DNA of 64,000 nt from Abditibacterium sp. (lineage in GTDB: Bacteria; Armatimonadota; Abditibacteriia; Abditibacteriales; Abditibacteriaceae). Shown here piece after piece: positions 42,777-51,705 of this stretch. The position numbers and the translations under genes are program-made. How positions within the stretch are numbered: the stretch's first letter is position 1; each line of letters opens with the position of its first letter. The notes under the pieces were generated by a model. It saw only the letters and a program-made list of their open reading frames with translations, made no database searches and was not told the DNA's origin. The DNA lies in assembly GCA_030448265.1 (NCBI GenBank), contig JAUJNG010000002.1, positions 124,001-188,000 of the forward strand. The letters run 5' to 3'.

Positions 42777-44342
42777 ATGTCAAAATTCCCGTATGATCCG
42801 CTAAACCATTGTGTTTACCTGCGCGATGGACAATTCGATGGCCCTAACGGTCTGCCCCAAATCATGGCCGCGTTTCGGGCTTCGGGCGACAAGACCTTGG
42901 TCGTCCATTTTCACGGTGGCCTCGTGGATCGCGCCGCCGGACAAAAGGCCGCTGATGAACTCTTCGCCCTCAGCTACAGCGAGTCCGCTTTTCCCGTCTT
43001 TTTCATCTGGGAATCGGGACTGCGCGAAATGCTGCGCCAGACGCTTCCGGAAATCGTGAAAAACACGCTTTTCCAGGTGCTTTTGGAGCAGATCAGCCGC
43101 TTCGCGGTCGGCAAAATCGAGCAGGTCGAACGAGCCGGCGCGCTGGGCGGCGTGGCGCGCGGCCCCGTGGGGCCGTTGGTGCCCAGAGAACTGCTCGAGG
43201 TGAAACGGGAGCTGCGCGACGCCCAGCGTGCCGCAACGCCCGCTTTTAACGGCAAAAATCCCGATGTTCTGGCCCCGACGGATGGGTTGACCAAAGAAGA
43301 AGAAGCCGCTTTCACCAAGGCATTGACTGACGACGGACGGTTTGTGGACGAGGCGACAGCCATTACAACGAGTCTGGCTCCGCCACGTCTGGCGACAGCT
43401 TTGCGCGGTGGTGCGGCGCCCATCGAGAGCAACACGCCGCAACTGCTCGCCCCCGACCTCAAGCAAGAACTGGAGCGCCAGTTAGCGCCCGTCTCGGCCA
43501 CCGACAGTGCAGCGCGCGCGGGAATTTCGCTTTCGGTTTTGCTGACGCTGGCCGGTCGAGGCTTGAAGATTTTGAAAAACGTGGTCGCGCGTTTTGCCAA
43601 CAAGACCCATCACGGAGTGCAGGCGACGATCATCGAAGAAATTTTGCGCGACGTGTTTCTGGGCAAAGCGGGGCGCATGATCTGGAAGGAAATGAAGGAC
43701 GACACGCTGGACGCTTTTGGCTCCGACGCGGCTCGATTCGGTGGCACGGCGTTTTTGCAGGAACTCAAAAAACTGGAGGCGTCAGGCGCCGCGCCGCAAC
43801 AAATCGTTCTGGTGGGCCACAGCACCGGCGCGGTTTATATCTGCCATTTTCTCAAAGCGGCCAGCGCCCAGGTGCCTGGGATGAAGTTCAGGGTGATTTT
43901 CCTCGCGCCCGCGTGCGATTTCGCCCTGCTGCGCGACACCTTGCAAAACTACGGCGCCCAGATCGAAAATTTGCGGGTTTTTGGGATGCAGGACAGCGTG
44001 GAGACTGCCGAATTTTTGCTGGAAATCGACGAACTGAAATCGCTGCCCCTGCTGCAAAAGTTGTATCCAGGTTCGCTGCTTTATTTTGTGTCGGGCGTTT
44101 TGGAAGACAAGCCCGACTGGCCTCTCGTGGGAATGGAGCGTTATTACAGTGGCGCGGCGCCTTACGACACGCCCGAAGTTCTGGCGGTTCGGCAACGTCT
44201 CACGGCAACGCCCAACTCCTTTGTGTGGAGCGTGGCTGGCGGCGGAAACGGCCTTTCCAGTGGCTCGAAAAAACATGGCGACTTCGACAATGACCCCGCG
44301 ACACTGCAAAGCCTGGCGCATTTGCTCAAAAACGGTTTTTGA
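42777..44342 (+). CDS. Alpha/beta hydrolase, lipase/esterase-like, of the caspase operon
   Basis: 521 residues. HFHGG (about 45) is the oxyanion-hole loop; nucleophile Ser349 sits in VGHSTGAVY; Asp381 in FLAPACDF and His500 in KKHGDFD fit the triad, seen only from sequence. A long helical insert (about 105-300) separates the core, which resembles PGAP1/lipase-type serine hydrolases. GAGGAG precedes the ATG. No signal peptide, so it acts in the cytoplasm or at the inner face of the membrane. Likely effector (lipid or ester cleavage). Confidence 0.82.
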   Translation: MSKFPYDPLNHCVYLRDGQFDGPNGLPQIMAAFRASGDKTLVVHFHGGLVDRAAGQKAADELFALSYSESAFPVFFIWESGLREMLRQTLPEIVKNTLFQVLLEQISRFAVGKIEQVERAGALGGVARGPVGPLVPRELLEVKRELRDAQRAATPAFNGKNPDVLAPTDGLTKEEEAAFTKALTDDGRFVDEATAITTSLAPPRLATALRGGAAPIESNTPQLLAPDLKQELERQLAPVSATDSAARAGISLSVLLTLAGRGLKILKNVVARFANKTHHGVQATIIEEILRDVFLGKAGRMIWKEMKDDTLDAFGSDAARFGGTAFLQELKKLEASGAAPQQIVLVGHSTGAVYICHFLKAASAQVPGMKFRVIFLAPACDFALLRDTLQNYGAQIENLRVFGMQDSVETAEFLLEIDELKSLPLLQKLYPGSLLYFVSGVLEDKPDWPLVGMERYYSGAAPYDTPEVLAVRQRLTATPNSFVWSVAGGGNGLSSGSKKHGDFDNDPATLQSLAHLLKNGF

Positions 44343-44353
44343 GGTGGAAACTT

Positions 44354-45430
44354 ATGGCTCAGGATGATTTCGCCATCGTAGTGGGCATTTCGCGTTACAC
44401 CCGCCCTCGCATGCTTCCCCTGCAAGGCCCCGAAAACGACGTCAAGGATTTCTACACATGGCTGGTCGATTCCACTAAAGGCGACGTGCCTGCGGCCCAT
44501 ATCATCAAAGTGCTGTCGTCTGACCGCGCCTACAAAGGCGACCAGCCCACGATGGAACAGATCGTGGACAAGTTTGCCGAGCTTTACGAAAAAGCCCAGG
44601 CTTTTGCCAACGATCCTGAAAACCTCAAAAAACCCCGACGCTTGTATATCTTTCTGGCCGGACATGGTTTGTCGTGGGATGTCAATTCCGCCGCTCTTCT
44701 CACCGCCAACGCCAACTACGATATGCTCTGGCGCGGGCGCCATGTTTCGGGGCGATGGTTCGCCGAATGGTTCCGCGACAACGCCACGTTTGAGGAAATC
44801 GTCCTCTTGATGGATTGTTGCCGCGACACTTACGCCGACACCGAAGAACACAAGCCCTGGCCGCGCGATCCCAGTCCCGCCGCCGCCGATGTGAAGATTT
44901 TCTACGGCCTGGCCACCAAAGGCGGCGCTCAATCGCGCGAACAAATTCTTCCTGAAGGCGGCAAAAACTGGCGGGGTTTATTTACCTACGCTTTGCTGGA
45001 CGGCCTGGAAAACGCCGAACGCGATGCTCAGGGCCGTTTGTTGGGTGAAGCGCTGCGGGTTTATATCGTCAAACGCCTCAAGGAAATTTCTGCGCCTGGC
45101 ATAGAGCAGGATCCGCGTATTGAGGTGCAGCCGCCCGATGGCATCGAATGGGTTCGCCGAGCCGAGCCAACCCTCAACGAGGTGCGAATCACGGTTCTCC
45201 CGCCGCAAAACGCCTTAATCGAAGTCGAAGACCCCGATTTGGACAAAATCCTCGCCACTTTTCCCGCCGACCAGCCTTTCGACCTCCCCAATCTCGAAGG
45301 CGGAATCTACAATTTGCGCTGGCCCGACCAGAGCGAAATCGGTTTTGAGATCGTCGGCTCGAATCAAAAAATCCGCGTCACGGTTCTTCCCGATGCCGCG
45401 CCAGGCAAACAGGTGCATTATGACCGGTAA
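44354..45430 (+). CDS. Caspase-like (C14) cysteine protease
   Basis: 358 residues. ATG at 44354, after TGAGGTGG. The caspase p20-like core: IVVGISRYTRPRMLPLQGPENDV, catalytic His104 in IFLAGHG, catalytic Cys155/Cys156 in LLMDCCRD, and later IFYGLATKGGAQSREQ. C-terminal region (about 275-358) is an all-beta domain (VRITVLPPQNALIEVEDPD). Cuts after Lys/Arg or Asp in relatives. Follows the hydrolase by 11 bases and overlaps the next gene by 11. Probably the switch of the operon, either activating the partner or cutting host proteins. Confidence 0.88.
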   Translation: MAQDDFAIVVGISRYTRPRMLPLQGPENDVKDFYTWLVDSTKGDVPAAHIIKVLSSDRAYKGDQPTMEQIVDKFAELYEKAQAFANDPENLKKPRRLYIFLAGHGLSWDVNSAALLTANANYDMLWRGRHVSGRWFAEWFRDNATFEEIVLLMDCCRDTYADTEEHKPWPRDPSPAAADVKIFYGLATKGGAQSREQILPEGGKNWRGLFTYALLDGLENAERDAQGRLLGEALRVYIVKRLKEISAPGIEQDPRIEVQPPDGIEWVRRAEPTLNEVRITVLPPQNALIEVEDPDLDKILATFPADQPFDLPNLEGGIYNLRWPDQSEIGFEIVGSNQKIRVTVLPDAAPGKQVHYDR

Positions 45431-47312
45431 ATCTTCTCGCGTGCGCCTGGTCGCTCATGCCTACGACAGCGCCACGGAAATCGAGCTTTACGACAGCCGT
45501 TTGAAGTTTCTGGAACACGCGGTGGGCCACCTGGAAACCGAGGTGGCTCCAGGAATGGTCAAAATTCGCTTTAAAACCGGCTCGACGGTCAGTGAGGTGT
45601 GCCGAGCGGTGCGGAGCGGCGAGGAGAGAGTGGTAGTCGAATCCAAACCCTTGAAGTTCGAGTCCGCCGCACCTCTGGCCACAAGTTCGACGACTCACGA
45701 ATACCATCGGGCACACGCGGAGCGTGCCAGCAGGCAACTTTCTGGGCCGCGTGTGATTCGCGGGGAAGGCGGCTTTCTTTTCGTGTTTGCGCGCGATTTT
45801 TTGCCGCGCGACGAAGAAACTCACAAACCCCTGGTAGCGTGGCGATGGCGCGGCGAACCTGTGACAGGTCTTACACTGCACGCTCTCGACGGCGCGCTGC
45901 TGGTCGATTTCAAACGCGAAAGCGAGGGTTCTTCGGGTGGCGGGGATCGCTGGAACGCCTGCATGGTGGAGTTGAATCCTGGTTCTTACCGCCTGCGTGT
46001 CACGGCGGGTGCCTGGGGCGTCGCGGAACAAATCGTGGCCGTGTGCCGCAACTGGCAAACCCAGGTGTTTTTGCTGCGCCACCGCTTTGAAGAAGGGGGC
46101 AAGGTTTTTCAACGCGCCGATTTGTCCCGTGCCTCCATCATGATGACGGACCTCGACGCGGTTTATAGCAACAACGCCGAATTCTACAAGCCGGATTCCC
46201 GTGTCGCGCGCCTCACCGAATTGGCCCGTCAGGGTTTGGGCGAAGGCCGCGATGTTATTTCCAGTGCAGTGGTGCTTGCGGCGGCGGGAGATCGCAGCGT
46301 CGGCGCTCAAGATGCGTCGTGGGATGCGGTTTCTGAGCCGGTTTTGCGAGAAATGCTCAACGCCAAATTCGGCAATCCGATGCTGGGACTTTTGGGCGCG
46401 CACTTGTTGCGTCTGCGCCCCACGTCCGATGAAAATCTTCTGCGAATCGTCGTCCAAAACTTGAAAAGGTTAGTGCCCGACCACCCCGACGTGCGGATTT
46501 TGCAACATACGATTCTGGGAGAGCCTCTGGGGCCGCAAACTGCTCCGCCGATGCTGCGCGCCAGTTGGAAAATGCTCCTGGAAGCCAGCGCGCAAAAAGG
46601 TGATGCAAACCTGATCCCTCCGCAGTCGCTGGCTTCGCAGGTCGCGCCTCATATCTGGGGTGCGGGCGCCTGGCTTTCGTGGCGCGGCGACAAACCGTTG
46701 CCGGCTCAGGCGCCCACCGCACCGGCGTGGGTAGTGGCCAACGCGCCCACCGCACCGGCGTGGGTAATGGCCAGCGCGCTTGTCGCACTGCCGTCTGCAA
46801 TAGGCGCTGGCGTGGTTGGATCTATAGGTGCCGCCATTAATGATGCGAATCGCGAAGTCCAGGAAGTCACGCAGTTTTTCGCCGGTGTGCGGCAGGCCTC
46901 TGAGAAGCCGGAGACACGCGGCAACAGGGAAGCAAGCGTTATGGGATCTCAGAAAACAGCGGATTGGATTCCGCAACTTGCGAAATTATTACACCAAAAA
47001 AAATCCGTCGAGGGCGCAATAAAAGAATTTGCCGCACAACACCGGCTCACTGACAATGAAGCCGAATTGTGCGCTTATCTTGTGGCAAAGGCATTGACTC
47101 CCGCCAAAGAGCCAACGCGATTGTCGAGTTTGCTGAAGCAGCCGACACAGCGAACCGTCGAAATTCTCCGCAGTGGCCTGAGCCGCGTCGCCGGTGATGA
47201 TGAAAAATCGCCGCTTTCTCTTCCCTCCCTGGTGCGCGCCTTCGCCTTGCCTCCCAGCATCCTGATAGAAACCCTTCTTGGTCTCAGGGCAAAATTAGAA
47301 GACCTGGCCTGA
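45420..47312 (+). CDS. Large multidomain protein of unknown function coupled to the caspase
   Basis: 630 residues; start ATG overlaps the caspase gene by 11 bases. N-terminal 100 residues: beta-sandwich-like (VRLVAHAYDSATEIELYD), then a second beta region (about 120-235, LLVDFKRE, ELNPGSYRLRVTAG), then helical HEAT-like part (about 260-400). Two copies of an 11-residue APTAPAWV(V/M)A unit precede a Gly/Ala-rich hydrophobic stretch (about 460-485, ALVALPSAIGAGVVGSIGAA) that could insert into a membrane. Helical tail to LRAKLEDLA. An IS end starts 2 bases after its stop. A substrate or partner of the caspase is inferred. Confidence 0.7.
   Translation: MTGKSSRVRLVAHAYDSATEIELYDSRLKFLEHAVGHLETEVAPGMVKIRFKTGSTVSEVCRAVRSGEERVVVESKPLKFESAAPLATSSTTHEYHRAHAERASRQLSGPRVIRGEGGFLFVFARDFLPRDEETHKPLVAWRWRGEPVTGLTLHALDGALLVDFKRESEGSSGGGDRWNACMVELNPGSYRLRVTAGAWGVAEQIVAVCRNWQTQVFLLRHRFEEGGKVFQRADLSRASIMMTDLDAVYSNNAEFYKPDSRVARLTELARQGLGEGRDVISSAVVLAAAGDRSVGAQDASWDAVSEPVLREMLNAKFGNPMLGLLGAHLLRLRPTSDENLLRIVVQNLKRLVPDHPDVRILQHTILGEPLGPQTAPPMLRASWKMLLEASAQKGDANLIPPQSLASQVAPHIWGAGAWLSWRGDKPLPAQAPTAPAWVVANAPTAPAWVMASALVALPSAIGAGVVGSIGAAINDANREVQEVTQFFAGVRQASEKPETRGNREASVMGSQKTADWIPQLAKLLHQKKSVEGAIKEFAAQHRLTDNEAELCAYLVAKALTPAKEPTRLSSLLKQPTQRTVEILRSGLSRVAGDDEKSPLSLPSLVRAFALPPSILIETLLGLRAKLEDLA
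46710..46775. repeat. 33-bp tandem repeat in the large protein gene
   Basis: Two copies (46710-46742, 46743-46775) differ at few positions and encode the 11-residue unit before the hydrophobic segment. Confidence 0.85.
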
Positions 47313-47313
47313 C

Positions 47314-48112
47314 TGATCTTTCCCTGATTATGCGGACACGCAAAGCGAAAGGTGCTGCTCCTTTTGGTTGAAGTAATTTTTCTCGAACTCCATCGGTGAG
47401 CAATAGCCCAGAGCCGAGTGCAAGCGTTTGGGATTGTAGAAGAGTTCGATGTAGCGAAAGATGCTTTGACGCGCTTCCTGGCGCGTGGCGGGAACGCCGC
47501 TTCGGAAGTTATCGAAGCAGTCGGTCTTGAGCGTGGCCCAAAGCTCTCCATGGCAGCGTTGTCGTGGCAGTTGCCGCGGCGACTCATGCTTTGAACCACA
47601 TCGTGATGCGCTAAAAAGTCGCGGAAGAGTTCGCTGGCGTCCTGGCTGCCCCGATCCGAGTGGTGAAGTGCGGCAGTGGCGCCGTCCAATGCGCGCATGG
47701 CGGCGCGCAGCACTAATGGCGTTTCCATGTTGTCTGCCACGCTCCATCCCGCACACCGGCGTGAGTAGCCATCCAGGGTAGCCGCCAGATAAAGCCAGCC
47801 TTCCTGAGTCGGGATGTAAGTGATGTCGCTGCAAAAGCGTTCTGCGGGCTGCCGGCATGCTGGCGCGTCGAGGAGAAGGTGCGGGGCCACGGGCAAGTGC
47901 GGATTGCTGCGTGTGGTTTTGAGGCGCACCCGCCGCCTTTGCACTGGGCAAAGTCCCGCACTTTTCATCAGACGCCGCACTCGCGTTTTAGAGGTGTGCA
48001 GCCCCAGCTTGTGCAGAGCACGCACCAAGCGTAGGCTGCCATAAGTGGCCCCGCTGTCTTGGAAGACTTGATGCCTCGCCTGAGATAACACCTGATCCTC
48101 ACGGCGGCGCAA
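47314..48112 (-). pseudogene. IS3-family transposase (orfB) remnant, frameshifted
   Basis: DDE transposase B part. One frame gives YGSLRLVRALHKLGLHTSK, RFCSDITYIPTQEGWLYLA (first Asp), HHSDRGSQ (second Asp) and HDNAAMESF; one T is missing there near 47545 and the family continues in the other frame as ATLKTDCFDNFRSGVPATRQ (with the Glu) and IELFYNPKRLHSALGYCSP to the stop at 47328. The N-terminal part of orfB, orfA and one end are missing. The TGATCTTTCCC end touches the stop of the large protein gene. Confidence 0.85.
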
Positions 48113-48848
48113 GCTTCGTTTGCCTGGATCTTATAGCAAGTCTGAAAGGAGTTGCGGAGAGTTCATCGGAATGAATTGTGTTGCCGTTGAGCGTGCTACA
48201 ATCCCAGTCCGTTTTTCGCCCCTGCGAAGGGACGATGGCCCACGACGCAACTCATTTCAGATCAGCTATAGCTTGCAAAACTTCCGGTGGCACGGGTGCC
48301 AGAAGCCACAGTGTGCTGATGCCGAAGAGGGTGTGAGTTGGCCACGTCATGAGCGTCCTATTCTATGGAGGTGGAGGAAGTCGCAAATAGTGGATCGGCA
48401 TTCAGCGGGGAAGTGAAAGAGATTTCACTGTGTAAAGATCGGATGACGGCTGTTTCTAAAAGGGGAAAACCGTTAGGAGCGTAATGAAGCTCAAGAATGG
48501 AGGAGGGAGAAGGTTCAAAACCAGCCACAACAGGTGTTATGGCTGGTTCGAGACTTTTATGTGACCCACCTGGCCGCGCCCACGCACTTTCGAACCGCTC
48601 ATTTACCGCCTCGTTTTGAGCGCAAGCAAGGTGGTTCAGGTTCTGAGCGCGAGCGTGAGATTAGTCCGTAAATGAAAGTCCAATCGTTTATGACCTGGCC
48701 TGTTTTGTCTCTTCCACGCTTTGTTTTTGCGCCGTCTGCCTGCGAAGTGTTCTACCATGAAGCCTGACTATTCCTCGAAGACATGACCCGATTTATATCT
48801 GAATCCATAATTTCGGCAGCATTTGCCGTTCTGCACCCTCGCAGAGAA
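48113..48848. other. Long spacer, no gene recognised
   Basis: About 740 bases. Short frames exist, none convincing; base composition is less GC-rich. Part may be a relic of the IS3-family element and its target. Regulatory elements for the next gene are possible near the end. Confidence 0.4.
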
Positions 48849-48859
48849 AAGGAGGTGAT
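48849..48859 (+). promoter_or_regulatory. Perfect 11-base ribosome-binding site before a GTG start
   Basis: AAGGAGGTGAT is the full complement of the 16S 3' end. It directly precedes GTG 48860 (only 4 bases between GGAGG and the codon), which decides this start over any other. Confidence 0.7.
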
Positions 48860-49390
48860 GTGACATGGCCTACTCACGCCCTACTCGGCATCAACTCGCT
48901 CTGGCTGCTGACTCCCCTGCCGCCAGAACTGCTTGGCTATGACTTGGGAACGTTAGCCGCTTGTGCTGTTTTAGGAGCTTTGCTACCCGACTTGGACGCC
49001 TCAGAATCCAAGATCAAGCACTTGAAGATTCCTGGCACCCAGTTCAAGCCCTTTTTGCTTCCGGCTCAAGTTGTGCATCGCACCAATCAGCATCGCGGTT
49101 TATTGCACTCACTGTGGGGGTTGGGTATGGTCACCATTATCACCGCTCCCTTCGTATTCTGGACGGGGTGGGCACCCGTTGCAGCCCTCTTGCTGGGTTA
49201 TGCCAGCCACTTGTTGGGCGACGCGGCCACAAAAAGCGGGATTCGATTGCTTTATCCCTCGAAAACTCGATTTCATCTCTTGCCACCCAGAGGGAGATTC
49301 ACGACCGGCTCGTTTGCGGAGAATGCAGTTGTGCCTCTGCTGGCAATGAGTGTTGTTTTGCTGCTCCTGACTCATCTCCCCTGGAGTTAG
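48860..49390 (+). CDS. Metal-dependent hydrolase, YdjM/DUF457 family
   Basis: 176 residues, membrane protein with about five segments. The YdjM/DUF457 hallmarks are His and Asp residues in or near the membrane: MTWPTHALLG, LLPDLDASES, HRTNQHRGLLHSL and YASHLLGDAATKSG, typical of a metal site. GTG start. Biochemical role unknown; E. coli YdjM is SOS-regulated. Stands alone before a palindrome. Confidence 0.88.
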   Translation: MTWPTHALLGINSLWLLTPLPPELLGYDLGTLAACAVLGALLPDLDASESKIKHLKIPGTQFKPFLLPAQVVHRTNQHRGLLHSLWGLGMVTIITAPFVFWTGWAPVAALLLGYASHLLGDAATKSGIRLLYPSKTRFHLLPPRGRFTTGSFAENAVVPLLAMSVVLLLLTHLPWS

Positions 49391-49433
49391 AAGGAGCGTG
49401 TTCCTGATGAGATGTCGCCACCAAACTTCGGTA

Positions 49434-49576
49434 GTGGTCAAGTATGGATGGGCGTGTGGGTTCGTAGTAGCGCCGCAAGGCGCGTCCCGTCGCACGGGCA
49501 CACTTTCCAAAGACGCCTTACGCTTTCTCCGAACGCGCCTCGCGGCGCTACTACAAACCACTCACACTTGACCACG
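49434..49576. repeat. Palindromic element of the GTAGTAGCGCCGCGAGGCGCG type
   Basis: Arms about 49454-49485 and 49533-49567 (with TGGTCAAG / CTTGACCA further out) match those of the element at 8324-8426. Confidence 0.9.
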
Positions 49577-49722
49577 ACCCAAACTTCCAGGCATCGAGTG
49601 CGTTTCCCTTCTTGCGGCGGGCGCAATTGATCGTCCCATCGCTGCGCGGTTTGGCTGCGGGTCTTGATAGAGTTAAAGGCTGGAAGCTATCGAGAAAACT
49701 CAAGTCAGTGGAACCCAAGAAT

Positions 49723-50445
49723 ATGAAATCGAAACCGCAAGCCGCGTTTGAAAAGCAGATTTATTTGCGACAGATTGAAATTTTGCAGGATTTATCGCCT
49801 CAAGAACTCGAGGCGATGGACAAGATGATGCCCGCCAGAGAGGTGGAGGCGGGCAATGTTTTCTACAGCCCCACACAACCCGCCGAGGTTCTTTTTCTGC
49901 TCAAAAAAGGGCGTGTCAGCCTTTATCATCTCTCCGCCGAAGGCACCCCATTCATCACAGCGACATTAGAGGAAGGCACCCTTTTCGGTGAAATGGTGCT
50001 GCTGGGCCAAAGTCTCTACGGCAGCTACGCCGAAGCCGTCACGTCGTGTCTGCTTTGCGTCATGAGCCGCGACGACGTAAGAATGACGATGCTGAACGAC
50101 TTACGCATTGCCACCCGTTTGGTGGAAAGGCTGGGGCGGAGACTGCTGGAAACCGAACAGCGACTAGTCGATTTTGCCCTGAAGGATGTCGCGGGGCGTG
50201 TCGCCGCGCTGCTACTCCAACTGGCGCAGTCCCAATTGGTGCGCGAAGGGCGCGCCAATGTGCCGGTTGTCGGCGCGGCCGAGGTCACTTGCACGCACGA
50301 AGAACTGGCGCGCGGTGTGGGAGCCTATCGGGAAACCATCACTAAAATCCTCAACGAGTGGCGCGGGCAGGGATGGGTCGAACTGCATCGCGGGCGCATC
50401 GTGCTGCTGGACATGGAAAGTCTGCGCCATCTGGCGGTGAGTTGA
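49723..50445 (+). CDS. Crp/Fnr-family transcription regulator
   Basis: 240 residues from ATG 49723. Cyclic-nucleotide-type beta domain (about 20-130, VFYSPTQPAEVLFLLKKGRV, GTLFGEMVLLGQ) and C-terminal winged helix with recognition helix THEELARGVGAYRETITKIL (about 195-215). There is no four-Cys iron-sulfur pattern, so no Fnr cluster; the effector is unknown. It may control the isochorismatase and ebo genes that follow on the same strand. Confidence 0.9.
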   Translation: MKSKPQAAFEKQIYLRQIEILQDLSPQELEAMDKMMPAREVEAGNVFYSPTQPAEVLFLLKKGRVSLYHLSAEGTPFITATLEEGTLFGEMVLLGQSLYGSYAEAVTSCLLCVMSRDDVRMTMLNDLRIATRLVERLGRRLLETEQRLVDFALKDVAGRVAALLLQLAQSQLVREGRANVPVVGAAEVTCTHEELARGVGAYRETITKILNEWRGQGWVELHRGRIVLLDMESLRHLAVS

Positions 50446-50640
50446 AGAGCGCGAAAATTTTCCTTCGCAGTGTAAGCCAGATTACAGACGCCGCCCTGTG
50501 CTGTCGGGATACTCACCGCAGTTTGCCGGCGCGATGGGAAAGATGTAAAACGCGCCACTGCGAGAAGCGCACGATGTTTCTCATGGCGTGGCGTGGTCGC
50601 GCCACGATGCGTTTTTGCTTCGGACAACGAGAAGACAACC

Positions 50641-51705
50641 ATGAACCCAACAAACCTTGAAGGGCGCAGCCGCGATGAAGGCATCGGCACCTACCGGCTG
50701 AAGGGTGAAGCGGGAATAACCTTTCCCCCGCAGCGCACAGCTTTGCTGGTGATTGATCCGGTCAACGATTTCCTTTCCGAGGGCGGAGCCGGTTGGGAAA
50801 TGACCAAGAGCACGGTGCAGATGAAAGACGTGGTGCCCAATCTCCAACGCGCCATCGAGGGCGCACGCGAACGAGGCATTCCGGTTCTCTTCGCGCCCAT
50901 GGCCTACACCGAAGAGGATTACGCGAATCAGGAGTTGCAGCGTCGCAGCGGCATCAATCGCATCATGTTCGAGAAAAAGATGTTTCTCGCCGGCAGTTGG
51001 GGCGCCGACTTCCATCCCGACCTGCGACCGCGCGAGGACGAAATCGTGCTGCTTCCCCACAAAAGCTGCGATGTCTTCACGACCGATCTTCCCGACCAGT
51101 TGCAACGGCTGGGAACGACTCACATGGTCATCGCTGGCATGACCGCCAACCTGTGCTGCGAGTCCACCGGACGGCACGCGATGGAAGCCGGTTACGACGT
51201 GACCTTTCTCGGCAATGCCATCGGTGCCGAAAGCATTCCCGCCTATGAAGCCTCGGTGCTGTTGAATTACCCGCTGATCGCCAACGCCGTGATGAACGTG
51301 GATGAGTTTCTGGCCGCCGTAGACACCCTGGCAGAGGATGACTCGGCACCAACCACGAGTGCGGCCCAGAGGGGAGACACGGTGTTTGGCTCCGATCATC
51401 TGGAAGTCGGCACCGTTGAACAAGTCGTGGCGGCGACGGAGGACACCGATGCCTATCTACTGGTGCCGCGCGGCCTTATTTTCAAGACGGAGACCTACAT
51501 CCCGCTGAACGCGGTAGTCAAGCGCGCGGGCACGGAAGTTTTCATCAACGTGCCCAAAGTGGTCGTCGGCAGCATGCCCTGGGACAAGCCGCCGACGCAT
51601 TTGGAGCAGCAGGCCAAGCAAGGCCCGCGCGCTGGGGATGTGGCCAAGCTCTACGGCTCCCGCTCGCCTTCCCTCCACGAGCAGTCGTCCCAGAGCAGCG
51701 CTTAA
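50641..51705 (+). CDS. Isochorismatase-like hydrolase fused to a PRC/DUF2171-like domain
   Basis: 354 residues. Residues about 30-230 are a cysteine-hydrolase domain with triad Asp39 (LLVIDPVND), Lys141 (LLPHKSC) and Cys172/173 (GMTANLCCESTGR), as in nicotinamidases and isochorismatases. Residues about 245-325 form a small beta domain (DTVFGSDHLEVGTVEQV, YIPLNAVVKRAGTEVFINVP) of the PRC-barrel/DUF2171 type. The fusion is unusual to me. Substrate unknown. Start ATG 50641; between Crp-like and dehydrogenase genes. Confidence 0.88.
   Translation: MNPTNLEGRSRDEGIGTYRLKGEAGITFPPQRTALLVIDPVNDFLSEGGAGWEMTKSTVQMKDVVPNLQRAIEGARERGIPVLFAPMAYTEEDYANQELQRRSGINRIMFEKKMFLAGSWGADFHPDLRPREDEIVLLPHKSCDVFTTDLPDQLQRLGTTHMVIAGMTANLCCESTGRHAMEAGYDVTFLGNAIGAESIPAYEASVLLNYPLIANAVMNVDEFLAAVDTLAEDDSAPTTSAAQRGDTVFGSDHLEVGTVEQVVAATEDTDAYLLVPRGLIFKTETYIPLNAVVKRAGTEVFINVPKVVVGSMPWDKPPTHLEQQAKQGPRAGDVAKLYGSRSPSLHEQSSQSSA

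Noticed and set aside
44354..45430. Caspase as TPR-CHAT partner of a type III-E CRISPR system
   Set aside because: No TPR repeats, no Cas7-like or gRAMP gene and no array are near.
45420..47312. Large protein as a gasdermin
   Set aside because: Length and domain order do not fit bacterial gasdermins (about 250-300 residues with a short C-terminal tail); only the hydrophobic segment recalls a membrane-active part.
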